Shown: positions 1 through 8,658, counted from the stretch's first letter. The stretch: DNA of 64,000 bases from JACVRW01 sp963765135 (GCA_963765135.1 CAVXUX010000003.1:434001-498000); one strand, 5' to 3'. Notes: generated by a model from the letters alone, not told the origin. Numbers and translations: made by a program.

Positions 1-1134
1 CATCCGCTTCAGGTTGACCTGGACCGCACGCTGGTTCGGAAGGCCGGTGAGCGCATCGGTCGACGCCCGCAACTCGGCGATCGAGAGGTTGCGCAGGTTC
101 GAGATGACCGGGGCGGCCTCGGAGATGCTCGTGGAGACGTCGTCGGCCTCGGAGACGGGCAAGTGGCGTGGGTGCTCGATCAGCACGGAGCCGATCACCT
201 CGCCGCCGACCAGGGAGGGAACGCATGTCACGTCGCGCTCGAGGGCACCGCAGACCTCGCACGTCATCAGGTCGTCGTCGTTGCCGCGGCGCTGGTACGG
301 GCGCCCGCCGCGGATCGCCATGCAGGCCTGCGGATCGACGTTCGCGAGTCTCAGCTTGCTGTCCGGGGGCACCGGCGTTCGCGGCTCGAGGCGGTTCGCG
401 CTGCTGTTGCGGTTGAGCACGGTCGTGTCGGCGCCCGGGATCAGCTGTTCGAGGTACTCCTTGACGACGCTGTATGCCTCCTCCTCGCTGCGCGCCAGCT
501 GCAGGACCTCGCTGAAGCGCGCGTGGAGCTGGCGGCGATGGTCGTCGCGGCGGCCGCGCCGCTCGAAGAGCAGGTAGCCGAGCACGCCGAACAGCACGCT
601 CAGCGCAAGGATCAGCGCCACCGCGAGGGTGTTCGCGGCCGCCTGGTTGCTCTCGCGCTCCTCGTGCAGGTCAGCCTGGAACTCCGCGTTGACCGCACGG
701 AAGCGGCTCAGCGTTTGCGCGAGGCGTCGTGCGATGCCTGCCGGCACGGTCGCGCCCCGGCCCGGTGTTCCGGATACGAGCAGGGCAACGCCCAGGTCGC
801 GCCAGCGCCGCGCGAGCCGGCGCTGCTTGGCGATCGCCACCCGCTCGTCAGCCTCGCCTGGAGGCGCCCCCGCCTCGGCGGCCGTGAGCGCGCGCTCGAA
901 GCGCACGCGCCCGTCTTGGTAGCGCTGCAGCAGATCCTGGTCACCGGTGACGGCGTATCCGAGCAGGCCCGCCTCCTGATCGAGCATGGCGACCAGCATC
1001 TGATCGGCAGCTTGGGCCTCGGAGAAGGCATTGTCGGCCGCCGAGCGCTGGTGGCTGCCGGCCAGCCACACGGATCCCGCGATGATCGCGACCGCTCCGA
1101 AGACGAGCAGCCGGATACGGACGTACCGGTTCAC
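1..1134 (-). CDS. CHASE3-GAF-GGDEF signalling protein (C-terminus off the window)
   Basis: Probable membrane diguanylate cyclase or c-di-GMP sensor protein. The minus-strand frame starts with GTG at 1134 and has an in-frame TGA immediately upstream, so the start is firm. It opens with a membrane segment (about residues 5-22). A CHASE3-like extracytoplasmic region follows, containing the typical GLLGYAVTGDQDLLQRY stretch (about residues 50-75). A second membrane segment lies near residues 180-200. A GAF-like region with several cysteines comes next, and then the start of a GGDEF domain (TDALTGLPNQRA) just before the window edge. The GGDEF signature itself lies outside, so catalytic activity cannot be judged. 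Confidence 0.85.
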   Translation of the reverse strand, partial: MNRYVRIRLLVFGAVAIIAGSVWLAGSHQRSAADNAFSEAQAADQMLVAMLDQEAGLLGYAVTGDQDLLQRYQDGRVRFERALTAAEAGAPPGEADERVAIAKQRRLARRWRDLGVALLVSGTPGRGATVPAGIARRLAQTLSRFRAVNAEFQADLHEERESNQAAANTLAVALILALSVLFGVLGYLLFERRGRRDDHRRQLHARFSEVLQLARSEEEAYSVVKEYLEQLIPGADTTVLNRNSSANRLEPRTPVPPDSKLRLANVDPQACMAIRGGRPYQRRGNDDDLMTCEVCGALERDVTCVPSLVGGEVIGSVLIEHPRHLPVSEADDVSTSISEAAPVISNLRNLSIAELRASTDALTGLPNQRAVQVNLKRM

Positions 1135-1170
1135 TCATATCCCATCGACGCCGCTCGGCGCCGCCTTGAA

Positions 1171-1698
1171 TCAGGCTTCGGTGGCCCCGGCGGCCGCGTG
1201 CTCGATGTTGCCGTGGCCGTTGGAGGACACGGGGACCTGCTCGAGCGGCTCGAACTGGACGTCGCGGTTCAGGCGCCGCTCGAGCTCGCCCAGCACCGCC
1301 CCGAACAGGGCGTGGCGCCAGGCCGACTGCGCGAACGCGCGGCGGTCGCCGACCAGCTTGCGGTCGATCAGCGCCGTGAGCGGCCAGGTGGCGAGGTGCT
1401 CGCCCACGCCGGCGGCCACGCCGGCCACCTGCGGCGGGCCGGGGAACAGCGGCCTCAGCAGCGCGTAGACGGCGCCGAACGCCGCCCCGTTCGCGAGGTG
1501 GATCGCCAGGCCCGCGGCCTGCCAGCCGGAGTCGCGCGTGACGAGCTTGCCGAGCAGCTCGACGTCGTCGTAGTCCGACCCGAACGCCCGCTTGTCGAGC
1601 GGCTGCTGGGCCGCCCACACGCCCGCCGCCACCGCGCCCGCGAGTGCGCCGCTTGGGATTCGCCGTAGCTCCATTAGTCCAGCAGCGTAACGCGACAC
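1171..1698 (-). CDS. Conserved hypothetical small membrane protein
   Basis: About 167-175 residues, alanine-rich, with several hydrophobic stretches (about 15-30, 65-85, 90-110 and 128-142) that suggest an integral membrane protein. No catalytic motif is visible. ATG codons at 1698 and 1674 are both possible starts; the second gives MELRRIPSGALAGAV and may be the better one. It lies 36 bases upstream of the GGDEF-protein gene on the same strand and is divergent from the PlsC-GpsA gene. Function unknown. Confidence 0.6.
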   Translation of the reverse strand: MSRYAAGLMELRRIPSGALAGAVAAGVWAAQQPLDKRAFGSDYDDVELLGKLVTRDSGWQAAGLAIHLANGAAFGAVYALLRPLFPGPPQVAGVAAGVGEHLATWPLTALIDRKLVGDRRAFAQSAWRHALFGAVLGELERRLNRDVQFEPLEQVPVSSNGHGNIEHAAAGATEA

Positions 1699-1722
1699 CC
1701 GGACCTGGGTAGCTCATTGACG

Positions 1723-3411
1723 ATGCAGGTGGAGCACAAGCAGGGCTTGCTGAGCCCGCGCCCGCTCGCGCTCTATCACGAGCGCACGCGCCGCCGTGGC
1801 GTCAACTCGTTCGTCTACTGGCCGCTGCGCGCCGTGCTCAAGCCGGCGATCCTCCTCTACTTCCGCCTCCGGCGCCTGGGACGCGAGCACATCCCCCCCG
1901 GCGGCGTGATCCTGGCCGCCAACCACCGCAGCTTCCTCGACCCCTTCGCGATCGGCTGCTGCAACCCGCGGCCGATCTTCTTCGTCGCGAAACAGGAGCT
2001 GTTCCGCAATCCGCTGCTCGGCTGGATCCTCAACTGCATGGGCGCCTTCCCGGTCCGGCGCGGCGAGTCGGACGACGAGTCGGTCGAGACCTCCCTGGCG
2101 CTGCTCGAACGCGGCCAGGCCGTGGTGATCTTCCCCGAGGGCACCCGCATCCAGGCCGGCTCGCTCGCCAAGCCCAAGCGCGGCGTCGGCCGCCTGGCGC
2201 TGCAGAGCGGCGCGCCCGTGGTGCCGATCGCGATCACCGGCTCGGAGTACGCGCGCGACGGCTGGAAGATCAAGCCGGTGCGCGTGCACGTGCGCTTCGG
2301 CCCCGCGCTCACCTACCCGCGCGTGGAGGACCCGTCGCCGTTCCTCGCCGGCGAGGTGACCGAGCGCATCTGGCCCTGCGTCGGGCTCCAGTGGGAGTGG
2401 CTCGGCGGCCTGCCGCCGCTGCGCACCGCGGCGGTGGTCGGCGGCGGCTCGATGGGCACCGCGATCGCGTCGGTGCTGGCGCGCGCCGGACTCGACGTGC
2501 AGCTCGGCTGCCGCACGACCTCGCAGGCCGCCCGGCTGCTCGACGACCACGAGAACGCCGCCTACCTGCCCGGCGTGGCGCTCGAGGCGGGGATCGAGCC
2601 GAAGACCGTGCGCGAGATCGAGTTCGGGGGCGTGGACCTGGTCGTGCTCGCCGTCCCCTGCAACAGCCTGCCCGCCGCGATCGGCGAGATCGGCGCCCGC
2701 GTGGGCGAGCGCAGCGCGGTGCTGGTGACCTCCAAGGGCCTCGTCCCGCCGCTCGGCACCACTCCCACGGCCTACGTGGCCGAGCGCGTGCATGCGCGAG
2801 CGGTCGCCAGCCTGGGCGGTCCCGTGCACGCGCGCGAGGCGATCGAGGTCGGAGCCGCCGTGGTCGTGGCCACGCTCGACCGGGACCTGCGCCGCCAGCT
2901 GCGCGAGGTGCTCGACGCGGGCGGCCTGACCGTGGAGACAACCGACGACGTGACCGGCGCCGAGCTGGCCGCCTGCGCGAAGAACGCCGCGGCGCTCGCG
3001 TCGGGGGCCGCCGCGACGCGCGGCGCCAACCTCGCCGGTGCCGCGGCCGGCAGGGTCTTCTCCGAGGTGCACGAGCTGGCGGTGGCCAGCGGCGGCCGCA
3101 GCGAGACCTTCGCCGGTCTGGCCGGCGCGGGCGACCTGGTGGCCACCGCGATCTCCGAGGGCAGCCGCAACCGGCGCGCCGGCGAGCTGGTCGGCTCCGG
3201 CATGCCGAGCGTCCAGGTCGAGGCGGCGGTGCAGCAGACGGCCGAGTCGCTAGCGACCGTGCCGCTGCTGAGCGAGGCGTTCGCCCGCGAGGGCATCGAC
3301 GCCCCGATCACGACCGGCCTGCGCAGGGTGCTCGACGGCGAGGCCTCGCCCGAGCAGTGGCTCGAGAGCGTGCGCAGCGCGAATCCGAAGCGGAGGACCC
3401 GCGCCGCCTGA
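1723..3411 (+). CDS. PlsC-GpsA fusion: acylglycerol-phosphate acyltransferase plus glycerol-3-phosphate dehydrogenase
   Basis: One unbroken reading frame joins two phospholipid enzymes. Residues about 40-215 are a PlsC-type acyltransferase with NHRSFLD (the HX4D motif) and FPEGTR. Residues about 228-550 are an NAD(P)H-dependent glycerol-3-phosphate dehydrogenase (GpsA) with the dinucleotide motif VVGGGSMGTAIA, a catalytic lysine in ACAKNAAALASG, and GLAGAGDLVAT. GpsA makes sn-glycerol-3-phosphate from dihydroxyacetone phosphate; PlsC acylates lysophosphatidate later in the same pathway. ATG at 1723 is used; a TTG at 1717 is also in frame. No clear ribosome site is visible. The frame shows no break at the junction, so the fusion is not caused by an indel. 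Confidence 0.9.
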   Translation: MQVEHKQGLLSPRPLALYHERTRRRGVNSFVYWPLRAVLKPAILLYFRLRRLGREHIPPGGVILAANHRSFLDPFAIGCCNPRPIFFVAKQELFRNPLLGWILNCMGAFPVRRGESDDESVETSLALLERGQAVVIFPEGTRIQAGSLAKPKRGVGRLALQSGAPVVPIAITGSEYARDGWKIKPVRVHVRFGPALTYPRVEDPSPFLAGEVTERIWPCVGLQWEWLGGLPPLRTAAVVGGGSMGTAIASVLARAGLDVQLGCRTTSQAARLLDDHENAAYLPGVALEAGIEPKTVREIEFGGVDLVVLAVPCNSLPAAIGEIGARVGERSAVLVTSKGLVPPLGTTPTAYVAERVHARAVASLGGPVHAREAIEVGAAVVVATLDRDLRRQLREVLDAGGLTVETTDDVTGAELAACAKNAAALASGAAATRGANLAGAAAGRVFSEVHELAVASGGRSETFAGLAGAGDLVATAISEGSRNRRAGELVGSGMPSVQVEAAVQQTAESLATVPLLSEAFAREGIDAPITTGLRRVLDGEASPEQWLESVRSANPKRRTRAA

Positions 3412-3445
3412 CCGCGCGGGCTGCGGCGACTAGGCTGCTCGATGG

Positions 3446-4003
3446 GTGAACGACGTCGCCGACAAGCAGCGACTGGATCGCGATTTCACGGAGCTCTACC
3501 GGGCCCATCTGCGCGACGTCTACTCGTACGCCTACTACCGGATCGGCAACCACCACGACGCCGAGGACCTGACCGAGCAGACCTTCCTGCAGGCCTACCG
3601 CCACTTCGACCGGGCGCAGCGCGAGTCGAACGGACGACCGCTGCGACCCTGGCTGATCCGGATCGCGCACAACCTCGCGGCGAACTACTACCGCGACCGC
3701 TCGCGCCGGCCGGTCACCCAGCTCGACGACGCGGCCGTGATCTCGGCCCCGCACGGGACCGAGGAGATGGTGGAGGGGCGCGAGGAGGTCAAGGAGGTGC
3801 TGCGCGGGGTCTCGGAGCTTCCGGACGATCGCCGCGAGGCGCTGATCATGCGTTTCGCGCTCGACATGGACAACCGCGAGATCGCGCGTGCGCTGGGCCG
3901 CTCCGAAGGGGCCACCAAGGTGTTGATTCACAGGGCGATCAAGCAGCTCGAGCAGGGGCTGGAAGAGGAGTCGGCTGGTGACGAGGCAGGTGTGGAGCAA
4001 TGA
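3446..4003 (+). CDS. ECF-type RNA polymerase sigma factor
   Basis: 185 residues, the normal length for an extracytoplasmic-function sigma factor. Region 2 spans about residues 12-80 (YAYYRIGNHHDAEDLTEQTF, then WLIRIAHNLAANYYRDR). Region 4 spans about 115-170, with the helix-turn-helix NREIARALGRSEGATKVLIHRA. The start is GTG at 3446, preceded by TAGGCT at 3431-3436. The stop overlaps the ATG of the next gene (ATGA at 4000-4003), so the two are translationally coupled and the downstream product is its probable partner. Confidence 0.92.
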   Translation: MNDVADKQRLDRDFTELYRAHLRDVYSYAYYRIGNHHDAEDLTEQTFLQAYRHFDRAQRESNGRPLRPWLIRIAHNLAANYYRDRSRRPVTQLDDAAVISAPHGTEEMVEGREEVKEVLRGVSELPDDRREALIMRFALDMDNREIARALGRSEGATKVLIHRAIKQLEQGLEEESAGDEAGVEQ

Positions 4004-4335
4004 GTGACGCGGAGCGCGTAGAGCGGCTGCTGAAGCTGGCGTTTGCCCCGGTCGAGCCGCCGGAGGCGTTGAGCGACCGCCTGGAGCGGGGGCTGACCGA
4101 GATGGCCGACGCCGCGGCGGACGAGCTGTCCGAGTGGGAGCTGTCCGCGATGAGCGACCCGCGCAACTGGGTGCGGCCCGCTGCGGCGGTCGTGGTCGGC
4201 AGCATGGCGGCCGGCGGGCTGGTGCTCGTGCGCGCGCGCCAGCAGCAGAAGAAGCGTCAGGGGTCCGGCCTGAAGGCCCTGGAGCGCTCGCTGCGCGACG
4301 TGGCCGACGATCTCGAGAAGCGGCTGCGCAGCTAG
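4000..4335 (+). CDS. Small single-pass membrane protein coupled to ECF sigma factor
   Basis: 111 residues. An acidic amphipathic N-terminal half (about 1-55) is followed by one membrane segment (about 58-76, PAAAVVVGSMAAGGLVLV) and a short basic, helical tail. It overlaps the sigma-factor gene by four bases, which suggests an anti-sigma or sigma-modulating role. It lacks the HXXXCXXC zinc signature seen in the anti-sigma factor at 6208, so any anti-sigma role is an inference from position. Its stop overlaps the stop of the convergent esterase gene. Confidence 0.75.
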   Translation: MSDAERVERLLKLAFAPVEPPEALSDRLERGLTEMADAAADELSEWELSAMSDPRNWVRPAAAVVVGSMAAGGLVLVRARQQQKKRQGSGLKALERSLRDVADDLEKRLRS

Positions 4336-5144
4336 CAGCGCGCCAAGGCGCGCGCGTAGAAGCGCGCGTAGTCGGGCCAGTGCTCGTTCCAGTAGTCGGC
4401 GTCGTGGCCGCCCGGCCAGGTCTTGGCGGTGACCCGGTCGCCGAGCGCCGCTGCCATCGCGTCGTCGCCGGGGCGGAACGGGTCCTCGTCGCCGGCGTCG
4501 AGCCAGAGACGGGTGTCGCCGAACGCGTCCGGGTTCGCGCGGGCGGCTCCGATCACGTCGTGGCGCGCGAAGTCGTCGGCGTCGTCGAACGCGCCCGGCG
4601 CGGTCTCGCCGCCGGTGCGCCACAGCGCCGGCGAGTGCCCGGCCACGGCGCAGAAGCGCCCGGGGTGCAGGCGCGCGATGTCGTAGGCGCCGAAGCCGCC
4701 CATCGAGATGCCGCCGATCGCCACGCGGCGGCGGTCGATTCCGTAGCGCCTGACCACCTCCGGGATCACCTCGCGGACCACGTACCTGCCCCAATCGCCG
4801 TCCGCGCGGTCGTGCCAGTAGGAGTGGTCGCCGCCGCTGGGGAACGCGACGATCGGGGCGCGCGAGCCGACCTCCGCCAGCGCGCCGAAGAATGCCTCGT
4901 CGAGCTCGCTGCGCTCGTCGCCGCCGCGGCCGTGAAGGAACACGAGCAGCGACCGGCTCCCCTCGGCCGGGGCGTCGGCCGGGACCACGACGGTCGTGTT
5001 GAGAGGCTGGCCGACGGCGCGGCTGTCGATCGTGACGGTCTCCTCCGACGCGCCGTGACGGTCGACGGCGATCAGCTGCTGGATCGCGTACCCGACGACG
5101 ATCGCCGCGACGAACAGCGCCAGCGGGAAGAGGCCCCTACGCAA
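4332..5144 (-). CDS. Membrane-anchored or secreted alpha/beta-hydrolase (esterase D-like)
   Basis: About 270 residues with an N-terminal hydrophobic anchor or signal (GLFPLALFVAAIVVGYAI), so it probably acts outside the membrane. The hydrolase core has FLHGRGGD near the oxyanion-hole position, the nucleophile elbow GGISMGGFGAYD (Ser) and a late GGHDADYW (His). This pattern fits the esterase-D/mycolyltransferase-like family. TTG at 5144 is chosen because it gives a short 8-base overlap with the upstream gene on the same strand. An ATG at 5195 is also open but would overlap that gene by 59 bases. Substrate unknown. Confidence 0.82.
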   Translation of the reverse strand: MRRGLFPLALFVAAIVVGYAIQQLIAVDRHGASEETVTIDSRAVGQPLNTTVVVPADAPAEGSRSLLVFLHGRGGDERSELDEAFFGALAEVGSRAPIVAFPSGGDHSYWHDRADGDWGRYVVREVIPEVVRRYGIDRRRVAIGGISMGGFGAYDIARLHPGRFCAVAGHSPALWRTGGETAPGAFDDADDFARHDVIGAARANPDAFGDTRLWLDAGDEDPFRPGDDAMAAALGDRVTAKTWPGGHDADYWNEHWPDYARFYARALARC

Positions 5145-5571
5145 CCGCGGGGCGCTGCGTGCTCGGCGGCGCCGTGCCCGGCGTGGCCAGGCCACCGCCG
5201 ACGCCGGCCAGGCCGATCAGCAGGTGCAGGAAGTTGTCCTCTGTGTTCACCGGGATCAGGTTGAAGATCTCGTCGCCGTCGCCCGCCAGGAAGCCGAGCA
5301 GCGCGACCACAAGGTAGATGGCGCCGAGCCCGAGCGCGTAGGTGCGCGAGCCCGAGTAGGAGCTGGCCACCAGCAGCCCGAGCGCGCCAGTCGCGATGTG
5401 GACCACGTTGTGCCAGCCGTTCACGTCGAGGATGCCGAGCACGGCGTCGCGCGCGGTGCCGTCGCCGGTGCCGAAGTCGGCGTTGTAGAAGAAGCCGACG
5501 ATGCCGGCGACGGTGAGCGTCGCGCCGATCACCAGAGCGAAGACCTGAGCAGGCGAGCGCACCCCTTCCAT
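5137..5571 (-). CDS. DUF4383 family membrane protein
   Basis: About 144 residues with four predicted membrane helices and the GWHNVVHIATGALGLLVA and NTEDNFLHLLIGLAGV stretches typical of DUF4383 proteins, a family common in actinobacteria with no known function. ATG at 5571 (MEGVRSPAQVFAL) is preferred. The longer start at 5643 would run across the divergent sigma-factor start at 5627. The gene overlaps the esterase gene by 8 bases and is probably co-transcribed with it. Confidence 0.8.
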   Translation of the reverse strand: MEGVRSPAQVFALVIGATLTVAGIVGFFYNADFGTGDGTARDAVLGILDVNGWHNVVHIATGALGLLVASSYSGSRTYALGLGAIYLVVALLGFLAGDGDEIFNLIPVNTEDNFLHLLIGLAGVGGGLATPGTAPPSTQRPAVA

Positions 5572-5626
5572 TGCCGCGTGCTTCGACGGATGATCCGAAT
5601 ATCCCTGCGCAGCGTAAGAACGTCCC

Positions 5627-6211
5627 GTGGTGACAGCCGACATCCGGAACCTCGCCGACGAGGAGGTAATGCAGCTGGTCGGCGAGGGGAGTCCGCGGGC
5701 CTTCGAGCTGCTCTACGACCGCCACGGCGGCGCAGCCTTCTCGCTCGCGTACCGGATGGTCGGCGACCGGGTGATGGCCGAGGACATCTCGCAGGAGGCG
5801 TTCCTGTCGATCTGGCGCAGCCGCATGCGCTACGACGCGTCGCGCGGGAGCGTGCGCACATGGGTGCTCGGCATCGTCCACAACCGCACCATCGACGCGC
5901 TGCGCCGGGGGGCCGTGCACGACCGCAGGCGGGAGCAGTTCGAGGGCGTGGAGGAGCGCCACGAGGCCCGCGAGCGGACCGACGTGGAGGCGGCCCGACG
6001 TGAGGAGGCGCGCAGCGTGCGCACCGCGCTCGACACGCTGCCGGTCGATCAACGCCGCACGATCGAGCTGGCGTATTTCGGAGGGTTCAGCCACAGTCAG
6101 ATAGCCGAGCTGCTCGACGAGCCGATCGGGACGATCAAGGGACGCATGCGTCTCGGGCTCGACAAGCTGAGGGACCAGCTCGCCGATTTCGCGGCAGGGG
6201 AGTTCGCATGA
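5627..6211 (+). CDS. ECF-type sigma factor (SigK-like)
   Basis: 194 residues. Sigma region 2 lies at about 25-95 (YRMVGDRVMAEDISQEAF, then VRTWVLGIVHNRTIDALRR). Region 4 lies at about 130-185, with the helix-turn-helix FSHSQIAELLDEPIGTIKGRMRL. The spacing and DTLPVDQR motif resemble SigK-type sigma factors. The start is GTG at 5627. The stop overlaps the ATG of the anti-sigma gene (ATGA at 6208-6211), as is usual for such pairs. The factor is probably held inactive by that product until an envelope or redox signal arrives. Confidence 0.93.
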   Translation: MVTADIRNLADEEVMQLVGEGSPRAFELLYDRHGGAAFSLAYRMVGDRVMAEDISQEAFLSIWRSRMRYDASRGSVRTWVLGIVHNRTIDALRRGAVHDRRREQFEGVEERHEARERTDVEAARREEARSVRTALDTLPVDQRRTIELAYFGGFSHSQIAELLDEPIGTIKGRMRLGLDKLRDQLADFAAGEFA

Positions 6212-6906
6212 CCGCAGGGGATCACACGACATTCAGGGACGAGGTGGGCGCCTACTTGCTGGGCGCCCTGTCCGACGCCGAACGGGCCTCATTCGAGGGG
6301 CACCTGGTCGACTGCGCGGAGTGCCGGCACGAGGTCGAGCGCCTGCGTCCGGCCGCCGATCTGCTGCCGCGCTCGGTCGAGCAGGTCGAGCCTCCGCCTA
6401 GCCTCAAGCGCTCGCTGATGGAGGTCGTCGAGCAGGAGGCGAACGAGCGCGACGGCGCCCCCTCAGTGGCGCGCACGCCTATGGGCGAGCGCCTGCGCGG
6501 CTGGCTGGCCGGCTCGCTGCGGCCCGCGCTGGTGGGGGCCGCCGTCGTGCTCGCCGTCGCGGTCGGCTTCGGGATCGGTCAGCTCGGAGGCGGCGACGAA
6601 GGCCGAACCGTGGTCGCCTCGACCTCGCTCCCTGACGCCAGTGGCAGCCTCAAGGTCCACGACGACGACGCCGTCCTCGAGGTGCGCGGGATGCCGACGC
6701 TGAAGGAGGGGCAGGTCTACCAGGCCTGGGTGCAGCGCGACGGCATGGTCGAGCCGGAGCCGACCTTCGAGGTCGGCGACGACGGCCGCGGGACGGTCGC
6801 GGTTCCCGAGGACCTGTCCGACGCCGACGCGGTCATGGTCACGCGCGAGCCGCGCGGCGGTTCGCGCGCACCCACCGAAGAGCCGGTCATGACGGTCGCG
6901 CTGTAG
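6208..6906 (+). CDS. Zinc-type anti-sigma factor (RskA-like)
   Basis: 232 residues. The cytoplasmic N-terminus carries the zinc-associated anti-sigma motif HLVDCAECRHEVE (HXXXCXXC, about residues 31-43). One membrane segment lies at about 106-124. The extracytoplasmic part (about 130-232) has the RskA-type pattern with GQVYQAWVQRDG and a terminal EPVMTVAL. It is translationally coupled to the SigK-like factor at 5627 and should bind it at the membrane. Release would require regulated proteolysis. The rhomboid protease gene follows directly, though no functional link between the two is shown. Confidence 0.9.
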   Translation: MTAGDHTTFRDEVGAYLLGALSDAERASFEGHLVDCAECRHEVERLRPAADLLPRSVEQVEPPPSLKRSLMEVVEQEANERDGAPSVARTPMGERLRGWLAGSLRPALVGAAVVLAVAVGFGIGQLGGGDEGRTVVASTSLPDASGSLKVHDDDAVLEVRGMPTLKEGQVYQAWVQRDGMVEPEPTFEVGDDGRGTVAVPEDLSDADAVMVTREPRGGSRAPTEEPVMTVAL

Positions 6907-6927
6907 CCACAGCTAGGTTTCCCCTCA

Positions 6928-7740
6928 GTGGAGACCTGCTATCGGCACCCGAACCGGGAGACCGGCGTGCGCTGCTCGAACTGCGAGCGGCCGATCTGCC
7001 CGGATTGCATGACCACGACCCCGGTCGGCATGCGCTGTCCCGAGTGCGCGCGCCAGAGGGTCAAGGTGCGCGGGATCGGCTCGACCAGGGACGAGCCGGT
7101 GCTGACCTACATCCTGATCGGCATCTGCGTGGCGGTGTTCGTCGGCGAGGTGGCCGGCGGCGCGAGCGCCACGGGCAGCGGCTTCGGCGGCAGCCGGCTG
7201 TTCGAGGAGGGCGCGCTGAGTGGCCCGGCCGTGGCGGACGGGGACTACTGGCGCATCGTCAGCGCCGGCTTCCTCCACGCCGGCTTCTTCCACCTGCTGT
7301 TCAACATGTTCTCGCTGTGGATCCTCGGGTCGCTGCTCGAGCCGGCGATCGGTCAGCTGCGCTTCGCGCTGATCTTCTTCGTCTCGCTGCTGGCGGGCTC
7401 GTTCGGCGCCCTCGTCGTGGATCCGAACTCGCTGACGGTGGGCGCCTCCGGCGGCATCTTCGGCCTCATGGGCGCCGCGGTGATCGTCATGCGCAACCGC
7501 GGCATCAACCCGATGGAGAGCGGGCTTGGCCTCTGGATCGGACTCAACCTGCTGATCACGTTCACGGTGTCGGGCATCTCGATCGGCGGCCACATCGGCG
7601 GGCTGATCGGCGGCACGCTCGCGGCGCTGGTGCTGTTCGAGGCGCCCAGCATGCTGCGCGTCCCACCGGCGATGGCGAACCTGCTCTGCGCCGGCCTGGG
7701 CGCGCTCGCCGTGGTCGGGTCCGTCGTCGTGGCCGGCTAG
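6928..7740 (+). CDS. Rhomboid intramembrane serine protease with N-terminal zinc-finger
   Basis: 270 residues. Residues 1-45 form a B-box-like zinc ribbon with paired cysteines (CYRHP, CSNCERPICPDC, CPECA). The rhomboid domain (about 55-265) has six or so membrane helices. HLLFNMFSLW lies in loop 1 and helix 2, the catalytic serine is in VGASGGIFGLMGA, and the catalytic histidine is in GGHIGGLIGG. It should cleave membrane proteins within the bilayer. The start is GTG at 6928, preceded 8 bases upstream by TAGGTT (6914-6919). The stop overlaps the convergent neighbour by three bases. Confidence 0.93.
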   Translation: METCYRHPNRETGVRCSNCERPICPDCMTTTPVGMRCPECARQRVKVRGIGSTRDEPVLTYILIGICVAVFVGEVAGGASATGSGFGGSRLFEEGALSGPAVADGDYWRIVSAGFLHAGFFHLLFNMFSLWILGSLLEPAIGQLRFALIFFVSLLAGSFGALVVDPNSLTVGASGGIFGLMGAAVIVMRNRGINPMESGLGLWIGLNLLITFTVSGISIGGHIGGLIGGTLAALVLFEAPSMLRVPPAMANLLCAGLGALAVVGSVVVAG

Positions 7741-8648
7741 CCCACCGGCGCGGCGCGCTCGAGGTCCAGCTCGATCGAGCGCCGCGACGCCGGTGCGGGC
7801 ACCAGCTCGGGGTGCAGCAGGTGGCCGAGCAGCTCCACGCCGTCCACCAGGCGCGGCCCTGGCCGCGAGAAGTAGGCCGCGGCGTCCACCGCGTACACGC
7901 GTGCGCCGAGCTGGGCCAGGTGCCTGCGCCAGCGGATCGTCTCGGCCGCGGCCTGCTCGGCGTAGTAGCCGCACGGCATCGACACCACGATCTCGGGGAC
8001 GACCGCCTCGAGCTCGCCCCACTCGGCGGTGCGCGACTTCTCGCCCGGCAGCCCGAGCACGTCCTCGCCGCCGGCCAGCTCGATCATCTGCGGCACCCAG
8101 TGCCCGCCGATGAAGAGTGGGTCCATCCACTCCAGCGCGGCCACTCGCGGCCGGGTCGCGCCATCGACCGCGCGCTCCACCGCCTCCAGGCGCTCGCCCA
8201 GCTCGGCGGTCAGCTGGTCGCCGGCCTCCGGCACCCCCGCCGCCTGCGCCAGGCGCGGCACGTCCGCCAGCACCTCCCCGAGCGTCGACGGGTCGAGCGA
8301 GATCACCTCCGGCCTGGTGGGCAGCCGCTCGGCCACCGCGCGCACGTCGTCGAAGGACACCGCGCACACCTCGCAGACCGCTTGCGTGACGATCAGGTCC
8401 ACGTCGAGCTGGGTGAGGATGTCCTCGTCCAGCTCGTAGAGCGACTCGCCTCGGCTGGTGCGCTCGCGCACCGCCGCGTCGATCCCGGCGGCGTCGAGGC
8501 CCTCGGGGATGACGCTGCGCGTGAGATGGGGGAGTTGCTCCGCGCCAAGCGGGTAGTCACACTCGTGGGTCACCGCCACCACGCGGTCGCCCAGGCCGAG
8601 GGCGAAGAGCATCTCGGTCGCCGATGGCACAAGCGAAGCGATGCGCAT
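7737..8648 (-). CDS. Cobalamin/corrinoid-binding protein (BtuF-like)
   Basis: 303 residues of the periplasmic-binding-protein fold (PF01497). It begins MRIASLVPSATEMLFALG and contains VVAVTHECDYP, ALEWMDPLFIGGHWVPQMIELAGG and GARVYAVDAAAYFSRPGPRLVDG, all characteristic of the cobalamin-binding family. No signal peptide or lipobox is visible, so it may be cytoplasmic or the export signal may be absent. No BtuCD genes are nearby. ATG at 8648 was chosen over a longer frame that would overlap the divergent dehydratase gene. Confidence 0.88.
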   Translation of the reverse strand: MRIASLVPSATEMLFALGLGDRVVAVTHECDYPLGAEQLPHLTRSVIPEGLDAAGIDAAVRERTSRGESLYELDEDILTQLDVDLIVTQAVCEVCAVSFDDVRAVAERLPTRPEVISLDPSTLGEVLADVPRLAQAAGVPEAGDQLTAELGERLEAVERAVDGATRPRVAALEWMDPLFIGGHWVPQMIELAGGEDVLGLPGEKSRTAEWGELEAVVPEIVVSMPCGYYAEQAAAETIRWRRHLAQLGARVYAVDAAAYFSRPGPRLVDGVELLGHLLHPELVPAPASRRSIELDLERAAPVG

Positions 8649-8658
8649 GGAGACGAGG

